Source: Candidatus Aenigmatarchaeota archaeon (GTDB taxonomy: Archaea > Aenigmatarchaeota > Aenigmatarchaeia > CG10238-14 > SpSt-28). From it: DNA of 6,090 nucleotides. A program made the translations under genes and the position numbers. Shown one piece after another: positions 1 through 5,928 of the stretch (position 1 is its first letter; each line of letters starts with the position of its first letter). The notes under the pieces were generated by a model that did no database searches, had not been told where the DNA came from, and saw only the letters and a program-made list of their open reading frames with translations. Location of the stretch: contig JAGDWU010000015.1 in the NCBI GenBank assembly GCA_023256115.1, positions 1-6,090 of the forward strand, in the 5' to 3' direction.

Positions 1-2
1 TT

Positions 3-464
3 TTATGCAAGTAATTTAAAAAATGAAATTAAATCAAATAGCATTTTCCTTTTCTTTCCAATGCTATCTTTTTCTTCTTCCCAGCTTAATTTTATTAAAG
101 TAATGTTGTCAATTACAACTCTTTGCGGATTAAATAAATTACAATTTTTCATTATTTCATCTTTTATTTTTTCTATGCTAGTTGGTAATATATGAACTAT
201 TGTAAATTTACCTTTTTTCTCATAATCTTCAAAAATTTTGTTCCAACCAAATCTTTCAACATCTTTTAGCAAATCTTCCTTTCTTTCTTCTAAAGTAAAG
301 TAAATTCCATTTTCTCCATTTTTTAAACCAGCTAATAAAAATTGTAAACCAAAAATTGTTTTTCCTGCACCTGGAGCACCAACAATTAAAATAGATGAAC
401 CCTTTACAAAACCACCTTCAATTAATTCGTCTAATCCAATAATTCCGCTATTTATTCGTTCCAT
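3..464 (-). CDS. KaiC/RadA-like P-loop ATPase, short form (153 residues)
   Basis: The start ERINSGIIGLDELIEGGFVKG is the classic opening of KaiC/RadA-superfamily proteins. It is followed by Walker A GAPGAGKT (29-36), the YFTLEE strand (55-60) whose paired glutamates match the KaiC catalytic position, and Walker B RVVIDNIT (115-122, Asp119). These show ATP binding and probable hydrolysis in the cytoplasm; the partner is unknown. The frame closes with TAA at 3-5 after MLFDLISFFKLLA. Single-domain members are usually about 230-260 residues, and this point is where a helix normally leads into the next core strands, so roughly the last third is missing. A frameshift, a real truncation or a sequencing error are all possible, and only two bases remain beyond the stop. 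The start codon lies 17 bases inside the surface-protein gene in another frame, implying coupled translation. ArlH-like, GvpD-like and Rad55-like relatives cannot be separated here. Confidence 0.85.
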   Translation of the reverse strand: MERINSGIIGLDELIEGGFVKGSSILIVGAPGAGKTIFGLQFLLAGLKNGENGIYFTLEERKEDLLKDVERFGWNKIFEDYEKKGKFTIVHILPTSIEKIKDEIMKNCNLFNPQRVVIDNITLIKLSWEEEKDSIGKKRKMLFDLISFFKLLA

Positions 465-1158
465 AAATACTTATTTTTCTTTCTTTTAATTTTTCAATCA
501 ATTTTTTAATATCTTCTATCTCTTTTTTAATCGATTCTTTTATTTTTAAGGTTTTTCTAGGCAAATATCTTATTGAAGCTATCCAATTTATCCAAGCTTT
601 TGGATGCAATCTTTCTTTTAAAATTTTATCCTTTTCTAAACTAAGCACTTTAATTTTGCCTCTTACATGCAAAATTTGTTGCTCTCTTTCCATTATCATT
701 TTCCTAAACATTTCTTCGCTTATTTTTCTAGTAAAATATTGTTTTTCCAATTCTATTCTCGCTCTTATTAAGCTTTTTTCCTCTTCTCTTAACTTTCTAA
801 CCTCTTTTTCTATTTTAACTAGCGGAATTAAAATTTGAGTTGTTAAATATGTTAAAGCTGAAGAAGCAAGAAATACAGCTAAAATATGAGGCCAATATTT
901 ATATAAAAATAGTAAAATTTGTTTTTCTCTAATTTTTTTCTCAAGTAAATTTAACTTTGTTTGTGCAAGTTTTAAATTTTCCTCAAATCTAATAATTTCG
1001 TTGCTTTCTATATTTTCTTTTATTTCATTTATTATTTCGTTTATCTCAAACAAAATTTTTTCTTCTTCATCAATAAGCTTATAATTTTTTAATTCTTCAA
1101 CTTTTTTTGATAGCTCATTTGTTTTAGAAATTATAAAATCGAAAATGTCAAATAAAGA
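448..1158 (-). other. Coiled coil, transmembrane helix and cytoplasmic tail of the surface protein
   Basis: Residues 1519-1600 are highly charged and helical with heptad-like Leu/Ile spacing. Residues 1608-1632 (PHILAVFLASSALTYLTTQI and onward) form the only strong hydrophobic segment outside the signal peptide. Residues 1633-1754 are a basic, Lys/Glu-rich helical tail that includes EKQYFTRKISEEMFRKMIMER, a 'Y..rkI.ee.f.km' pattern I associate with archaeal membrane-linked coiled coils, and an aromatic WINWIASIRY patch. No cysteine and no sequon occurs from residue 1507 onward although asparagines are still present, which fits a cytoplasmic location for the end. Confidence 0.75.
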
Positions 1159-4100
1159 ATTTCTTTTTACTTTTAATGTTACATCTATTTTACTAGAAAT
1201 ATTTTTACTTTCAAATGTAAAAGATGTTATATATTCGCCAGGATCTAAAGTAAGATTTGTTCCTATAATTATTGAAAATGAATATGTTTCGCCCCTTTTT
1301 ATTTTTATTTCTTTTTCATATTCAATAAAGCTGCAAACTTCACATTTAGCAAATACTTTTATATTAGCATCTATTTCGCCAACATTCTTTATTGTTGCTA
1401 TCAAAGTTGTATTTTTACCTTGTTCGACTTCAATAAATTTTGGAGTAATTTCAAATTCAAGTCTTGGAAATGCACAAAGCAAAGATTTAATACATCTTTC
1501 TTCAATTTTTTGAGTTTTATTTCCAACTATATAATATCTAACTTGATACATTTCGTCAGCTTTACAAATTCCAGCTCCACAACCAACATCTTTCCAAGCT
1601 GTCCATTCTCCTCTTTCAGCTGGAGGAGGAAAAGCAGGAAAAGTTGGAACTGGAGCAGGAGCTTGAGCTGGTGCAGCAAGTTGAGGAGTTCTTAATATAA
1701 CATAAGCAAATCCAGAATTATTAAAATCATCAATAGCATAAAATGAAATATTAAATATTTGATTGTAATTTGGTGCACTATAGCATTTTGCTTCACATTC
1801 AAAAAATGAATATAAATTTGGGAAAAATCCGCAAAAACCATAACCCAAAATATTTTCAAAAAGATGATAATATGAACTAGAATTATAGCAAGCGACAGAA
1901 ACATTAGCATTTTTTATTTCTCTATCGCCTCTATAATTGTAAATTTTTATTCTTGGTAAATCTGGTCCGCTAATTGAAGAATTTGGTTCATAAACAGAAT
2001 TTTCTGGCGGGGCTTTAATTTCAATTTGTAAAATGTTTGTTAACTCAATAGATAAATTTACATTCCCTTTATTTCCATATTTTTCGCTGCTAACATTTAT
2101 TTCATATTTTCCGACTTCAAAATATTTTTCAAAAATTAAAGTAAAGTTTTCTGAAAAAGATGAAAAGTTATATGTAATATTATTTGTACTAAGATTTATA
2201 TTCCAATTAACATTTTCAACAAATCCATTTATATCGTAAGTTATAAAAGTAATATTTTCACCTCTATTAAAAATTACAAATTTTGGTTCATAATCTATGA
2301 AATAAATATCATAAGCAAAAAAATTCTTTCCAGAGCTAATATTAATATTTGATTCATTTAAATCTTTTGCTATTATTCTAACGACAAAATTTCCAGTTTC
2401 ATTTATTTGTATTTGCGAATTATCAACTAAAAATGTAAAGCTCCATAAATTACCTCTTTTTAAAGAAGCGTTTATTATAATATTTGATGGATAAATAATT
2501 GATGCAGTAACTTCAGCAACAAAAATATTATCGCTAACATTTGCAATAATTTCTAAAGTATAATTCAAATTTGCTTTATCTGTTTTTAAACCCTTATACT
2601 CAAACCAAAAATCTTCAATTACTGGCGGGATTAGATCAAAAGGATAAATTGTTATGTTAAAACTTGTTGAAGTATTTTGATATGCATAACTTGAATTTGC
2701 ATATACTCTTGTCTCAATTGTTATACTTGGTTCTCCTAATAATTTTGCAGAAATGTTCCACTGAATTATTGTTGAATTTTTCCATAGCAATTCATTTACA
2801 ACTTTTTCATATATTTCATTTTGAGTAATATTTATATAACTTTCATTTTGGCTCCAAAATCTTAAAGTTAAATTTAATAAATCTCCTCTATAAGCAGTAA
2901 CATTTACTTTATAAATTTGATATTGATCAGTTAACATTGCTGGATAAGTGTCTACAACATTCAAAATTGGGATTCCATAGTTTATAAAAAAGTTTGAAGG
3001 ATTTAAGAAAATTATATCGTTAAATTCTGTTAATGCTTCAAAATTTACATCATAATATCCGCTCCTTGTAAAATTGTTATAAACATAATAATAAACATAG
3101 CAATAATCTAATCTTGGTTCAACAGGATATGCCTCTATTTCATAAATGCTTGCAGTTCCAGAAACATTAATAATAATCTTATCCATTTTTATTGGTTGGC
3201 CAAAATTTTGTAACATATCAAAAGTTACTTTTGTTTTTGTTGAATTTAATGCAATATTTGTTGCTATAACTATTATATTACCAGTTGCATCTCTAAATGA
3301 AATATTTGCATAAGTAGTTGTAGTAGAAGGACCTTGCCACGTAATCGAAAAGTTTTGTATTGTAAATATTTGTCTAAAAGTTACATCTAACTGCGCAAAA
3401 ATGTTATCTAAATGGTTCCAAGCTGTATCAAAATTTTCATCAATTGCTAATGTTGAATTTGCATTGGAATCTGTGCTTGTTGCTATTGAACCTTTAAACA
3501 AGCTAGCTACATTACCTTTCTCAACTTTAATTCCGCATTCAGTATAATTCTTTGCAAAAGAACTTTCAAAAATTACATTTTCAATTCCAGAATTATAAGG
3601 TTTAAAAATTGTTGAATTTATTTTGAATGAACTTGCATTTCCAAAAATTGGAACATAAAAAGTTACATTTTCATCTATAAATGAAGTGTTTGGATCAATA
3701 TAAGGATTTAAAGGTAAAATTATTTCAAAGCTTTCTAAATAGCTAGAAAAAGTTCCATTAGTTGGATATGCATAAAATGTTATTGTTGTTGTTTCGCTTC
3801 CAGCAACATATTTTGAAATACTTCTCCATTTATCTATGCAATAGCTATCACTTGCAACTGCTTCTATTGAATTTGAATGATAATTTGTTTCATCGCTAGT
3901 TAAATTAATTGCAATTTGATTTGAAATTGAAATATTTGTGCTAACATTCCATAAATCTCCATTTTCAGCTTTTACCGCTAATACAATGTAAAAAGTTTGA
4001 TTTGTTAAAACATAATAAAATGGATTTAATACAAATAATTTTGAATTGCCAAATGAAACAGAAAAGCTCGAATAATTTTGAACTGCTCCATAAGGGCTAG

Positions 4101-5712
4101 ATGCATTAACATAAACAGTAACATCATAATTTCCGCTTCTAGGCGGAACAAAAGAAAAATTAAATGCACACAAGTCTGGATAATAACAAATTTCAAAAAT
4201 TGGATATTTTATTTCATATGTTTTTTGCAATTTGCAATTTGAAATATTAAAATATGAAATGTTTAAATAAATTTGAACAATTTCGCTCGCATTTGTAACA
4301 TTTATTTTTATTATTTGTTCATTACCATAATTCAAACTTAAATAAGCAATTGAAAATGGAACAGTTAAATTTAAAACTTTTAAGTATGTTTTTAATTCCT
4401 TATTTTCTGATGCATAATAATATAAAGTTGAATTATCAGTAATATTACATTTTATTTCATAAGTTCCTAAAGAAGCAAAGTTTGAACCGCTTATTTCAAT
4501 ACTTGCAACTCCGCTAGAATTTGTTATTGAAGTTCCAACAAAGTTTCCATTTAAATAAAAATTAACTAAATAATTTTCAATTGGATAAGATAAATTTGCA
4601 TCAATTATTTTACAACTTGCAGTTACTGATTGGCCAGGATAAATATATGAATCGTTTAAATAAATTTCAGAAACTTTTGAATACCCATAAAGATAAAATG
4701 TTTTATATTCTGTAATATTATAACCGCCAAAACTATTATTTGCAAAAATTCTTGCAGAAATTGGTCCAACTTTTGAAAATCTTGTTAAATCGCTAGTATC
4801 TAATGTAAAGTTAATCCAAAAGCTACAATTAAAAGTTTGCGTACCATAAACACAAGTTGATGAATTTACAATAGTTACTAAATCAAAATGTTTTTGAAAC
4901 GTTCCTGTTGCGTTGTGTTCAATATAAGTGATATTTACATCTTTTATATTGAATAAAGCACTTGCATTAATTTTTGTTCCTCTTTTTATATTTAAATTTG
5001 TTAATATTTCGCCAGTTGAAAAATTGTAAAAATTGAAATTTGAATAAGTTAAAGGAAAATAAGTAACATTAAAGAATAACCAATCTATTTGCATTCCTGT
5101 ACATCTATCATCATCGTCATAACCGTAAAAAACTGCTCCACTATTTTTCAATTTTAAAATATGATCAAAAAAATTTGTTACATCATAAACTTTTAAAGTA
5201 TCACTAGTACCCCATTCATTACAAGATGCTTGAGAAGGATTTAAAACATAGTAGTAGTTATATGTTGAACTAGAATTTTCAAAAACTTGGAAATAACATT
5301 TGTCATCACTATCATCACCAAGCGCAGAAGAACTGTTTAATCCTCCCCAATCACAAACACGTGATGATAGTACCCATGTTCCTTTAACTTTATACGCTTC
5401 CATTCCAACTTCAATTTTTATTGGATTAATGTCAGATGGAAAAGAAGTTAAATGTGAAAAATTATATCTACCCCATGTTTCTTTATTTTCTGAAAATTTT
5501 GCTAAATAATAAATATTATCACTAGCTTTTATATATGCTATTACATTTTGATTACAAGAAGTTGAAACTGTGCTTCCATAACTACACTCAAGTATTTGAG
5601 AAGGAGGTAAATAAAAATATTTTATTTCAACTTGAGAAAAAGCTAAAGGAAATACCAAAAAAATAAAAGTTATTAAACTAATTAAAATTAATTTTTCAAC
5701 TATGTTAACCAT
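448..5712 (-). CDS. Giant multidomain cell-surface glycoprotein, type I membrane anchored (S-layer/adhesin-like), 1754 residues
   Basis: I do not recognise a named family for the whole protein; its role as an exposed adhesin or envelope component is inferred from architecture. Order by residue: signal peptide 1-26; Cys-rich beta domain 27-219 resembling DNRLRE/disaggregatase modules; beta/Ig-like regions 220-345, 347-446 (VNFYLNGNFVGTSITNSSG, a Big-type pattern), 450-556; a repeated two-domain unit 557-910 and 914-1135, the first copy carrying a discoidin-like domain at about 726-871; beta regions 1136-1340; Ala/Pro linker 1342-1368; thrombospondin-like Cys module 1369-1413; CARDB-like domain 1414-1517; coiled coil 1519-1600; transmembrane helix about 1608-1632; basic coiled-coil tail 1633-1754. 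All 73 sequons and 26 cysteines that I count precede residue 1507. The start gives a good signal peptide and lies 12 bases after the L19e gene, with no clear Shine-Dalgarno. It ends with TAG and overlaps the ATPase gene by 17 bases. Confidence 0.9.
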   Translation of the reverse strand: MVNIVEKLILISLITFIFLVFPLAFSQVEIKYFYLPPSQILECSYGSTVSTSCNQNVIAYIKASDNIYYLAKFSENKETWGRYNFSHLTSFPSDINPIKIEVGMEAYKVKGTWVLSSRVCDWGGLNSSSALGDDSDDKCYFQVFENSSSTYNYYYVLNPSQASCNEWGTSDTLKVYDVTNFFDHILKLKNSGAVFYGYDDDDRCTGMQIDWLFFNVTYFPLTYSNFNFYNFSTGEILTNLNIKRGTKINASALFNIKDVNITYIEHNATGTFQKHFDLVTIVNSSTCVYGTQTFNCSFWINFTLDTSDLTRFSKVGPISARIFANNSFGGYNITEYKTFYLYGYSKVSEIYLNDSYIYPGQSVTASCKIIDANLSYPIENYLVNFYLNGNFVGTSITNSSGVASIEISGSNFASLGTYEIKCNITDNSTLYYYASENKELKTYLKVLNLTVPFSIAYLSLNYGNEQIIKINVTNASEIVQIYLNISYFNISNCKLQKTYEIKYPIFEICYYPDLCAFNFSFVPPRSGNYDVTVYVNASSPYGAVQNYSSFSVSFGNSKLFVLNPFYYVLTNQTFYIVLAVKAENGDLWNVSTNISISNQIAINLTSDETNYHSNSIEAVASDSYCIDKWRSISKYVAGSETTTITFYAYPTNGTFSSYLESFEIILPLNPYIDPNTSFIDENVTFYVPIFGNASSFKINSTIFKPYNSGIENVIFESSFAKNYTECGIKVEKGNVASLFKGSIATSTDSNANSTLAIDENFDTAWNHLDNIFAQLDVTFRQIFTIQNFSITWQGPSTTTTYANISFRDATGNIIVIATNIALNSTKTKVTFDMLQNFGQPIKMDKIIINVSGTASIYEIEAYPVEPRLDYCYVYYYVYNNFTRSGYYDVNFEALTEFNDIIFLNPSNFFINYGIPILNVVDTYPAMLTDQYQIYKVNVTAYRGDLLNLTLRFWSQNESYINITQNEIYEKVVNELLWKNSTIIQWNISAKLLGEPSITIETRVYANSSYAYQNTSTSFNITIYPFDLIPPVIEDFWFEYKGLKTDKANLNYTLEIIANVSDNIFVAEVTASIIYPSNIIINASLKRGNLWSFTFLVDNSQIQINETGNFVVRIIAKDLNESNINISSGKNFFAYDIYFIDYEPKFVIFNRGENITFITYDINGFVENVNWNINLSTNNITYNFSSFSENFTLIFEKYFEVGKYEINVSSEKYGNKGNVNLSIELTNILQIEIKAPPENSVYEPNSSISGPDLPRIKIYNYRGDREIKNANVSVACYNSSSYYHLFENILGYGFCGFFPNLYSFFECEAKCYSAPNYNQIFNISFYAIDDFNNSGFAYVILRTPQLAAPAQAPAPVPTFPAFPPPAERGEWTAWKDVGCGAGICKADEMYQVRYYIVGNKTQKIEERCIKSLLCAFPRLEFEITPKFIEVEQGKNTTLIATIKNVGEIDANIKVFAKCEVCSFIEYEKEIKIKRGETYSFSIIIGTNLTLDPGEYITSFTFESKNISSKIDVTLKVKRNSLFDIFDFIISKTNELSKKVEELKNYKLIDEEEKILFEINEIINEIKENIESNEIIRFEENLKLAQTKLNLLEKKIREKQILLFLYKYWPHILAVFLASSALTYLTTQILIPLVKIEKEVRKLREEEKSLIRARIELEKQYFTRKISEEMFRKMIMEREQQILHVRGKIKVLSLEKDKILKERLHPKAWINWIASIRYLPRKTLKIKESIKKEIEDIKKLIEKLKERKISIYGTNK
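1474..1689 (-). other. Ala/Pro-rich linker and thrombospondin-like Cys module
   Basis: Residues 1342-1368 are a flexible linker of alternating Ala and Pro (PQLAAPAQAPAPVPTFP and onward). Residues 1369-1413 then carry W-T-A-W-K-D-V-G-C-G-A-G-I-C, an Arg-containing strand (MYQVRYY), and two more cysteines (1407, 1413). The W..W spacing, CG.G.C and Arg strand resemble a degenerate thrombospondin type 1 repeat. From memory, similar W..W.DVGCGAG modules are common in surface proteins of DPANN archaea. The four cysteines 1378, 1383, 1407 and 1413 probably pair with each other. Confidence 0.55.
3100..3537 (-). other. Discoidin (F5/8 type C)-like domain inside the surface protein
   Basis: Residues 726-871 include ATSTDSNANSTLAIDENFDTA followed directly by W765. 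The T.AIDEN.DTAW core is the typical beginning of F5/8 type C domains, which often read 'A.NAIDGN..T.W'. It continues with AQLDVTF (matching the 'i.vDLG' strand), then FSITWQG, a variable YANISFRDATGN strand and the closing IYEIEAY. Cys726 and Cys871 lie at the two edges, as expected for the N-to-C disulfide known in discoidin domains. Such jelly-roll domains usually bind carbohydrate or lipid headgroups. Confidence 0.7.
5056..5634 (-). other. N-terminal disulfide-rich beta domain, DNRLRE/disaggregatase-like
   Basis: Residues 27-219 contain RYNFSHLTSFPSDINPIKIE, which resembles the 'F-dls-Lp...I..A.L' pattern of DNRLRE/TGF-beta-propeptide-like modules, and later KVYDVTNFF, which resembles the 'DVT..v' strand of those modules. 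Six cysteines (43, 53, 120, 139, 164, 204) could form three disulfides. Two acidic clusters, DDSDD (133-137) and DDDD (199-202), each sit next to a cysteine and could bind a metal ion such as calcium. Related modules bind polysaccharide. The family assignment is tentative. Confidence 0.45.
5635..5712 (-). other. Signal peptide of the surface protein
   Basis: Residues 1-26 have a short n-region with one lysine (K7), a long hydrophobic core (LILISLITFIFLVFPLAF) and an A-F-S/Q junction fitting signal peptidase I cleavage after Ser26. There is no lipobox cysteine and no pilin-type K/R-G cleavage site before the hydrophobic core. This marks the protein as Sec-exported and supports ATG 5712 as the true start. 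Confidence 0.85.
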
Positions 5713-5724
5713 TATTAATTATTA

Positions 5725-5928
5725 TTAAATTTTAAAAATAGATTTAGCGAAATTTTTCAAAAGTTCAACATCTTTTTTTCTTATAATCCCTTTATTTATT
5801 AATTCTCTTATATCTTGTTTACTTAATGCTTTTGCTACTTCTTCTACTTTTGTTGGATCTATCCAAACCCTATCCTCTCCAACATTTAATATTTCTGCTG
5901 CTAATCTTCTTTGTAATGATAGATCCAT
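5725..5928 (-). CDS. rpl19e: Ribosomal protein L19e, N-terminal domain only (67 residues)
   Basis: Residues 1-52 are an unmistakable archaeal eL19 N-terminal domain: MDLSLQRRLAAEIL at the start, then RVWIDP (20-25), a helix with EEVAKAL, and DIRELINKGIIRKK (39-52). In normal archaeal eL19 (about 150 residues) this is followed by a basic GISRGRARKR-like stretch that threads through 23S rRNA and then a long C-terminal helix. Here residues 53-67 are instead DVELLKNFAKSIFKI and the gene stops at TAA (5725-5727). I read the other two minus-strand frames across the end of the gene and found no basic L19e continuation, so a simple single-base frameshift does not explain the loss within this window. 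The protein may be a reduced functional eL19, a partial duplicate of a full gene elsewhere, or the remnant of a rearrangement. The ATG overlaps the L15 TAA by one base, and the next gene begins 12 bases after the stop. Confidence 0.85.
   Translation of the reverse strand: MDLSLQRRLAAEILNVGEDRVWIDPTKVEEVAKALSKQDIRELINKGIIRKKDVELLKNFAKSIFKI

Noticed and set aside
656..838. Plus-strand open frame of 60 codons
   Set aside because: Antisense to the tail of the surface gene; low-complexity Ser/Leu/Ile translation with no domain, a shadow of AT-rich coding sequence.
1145..1695. Two overlapping plus-strand open frames of 122 and 91 codons
   Set aside because: Both lie opposite well-defined surface-protein domains (CARDB-like and Cys module), show no motif, and one ends in a Ser/Arg/Trp-rich tail that is just the complement of the Ala/Pro linker.
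1692..1910. Minus-strand 72-codon hydrophobic open frame in another frame
   Set aside because: Entirely inside the surface gene; its hydrophobic composition follows from frame-shifted AT-rich codons.
2033..2239. Plus-strand 68-codon open frame
   Set aside because: Phe/Ser-rich antisense shadow opposite an Ig-like region, with no recognisable domain.
5300..5509. Plus-strand 69-codon open frame
   Set aside because: Antisense to the N-terminal domain, whose cysteines and motifs show that the minus strand is the coding one.
5056..5634. Acidic runs DDSDD and DDDD as EF-hand or dockerin calcium loops
   Set aside because: The 12-residue D.D.D.....E spacing is absent; at most they are surface acidic loops.
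5635..5712. Type IV pilin/archaellin-type signal sequence
   Set aside because: No K/R-G cleavage site precedes the hydrophobic stretch; the A-F-S junction fits ordinary signal peptidase I.
5713..5745. TATA-like AT run before the surface gene (TATTTTTAAAATTTAATA on the minus strand)
   Set aside because: It sits at about the right distance for a leaderless start, but the whole region is A/T rich and it overlaps the end of the L19e gene; a promoter cannot be told from background.
5713..5790. Frameshifted remainder of L19e after the short gene
   Set aside because: Reading the other two minus-strand frames gave stops and no basic GISRGRARKR-like sequence.
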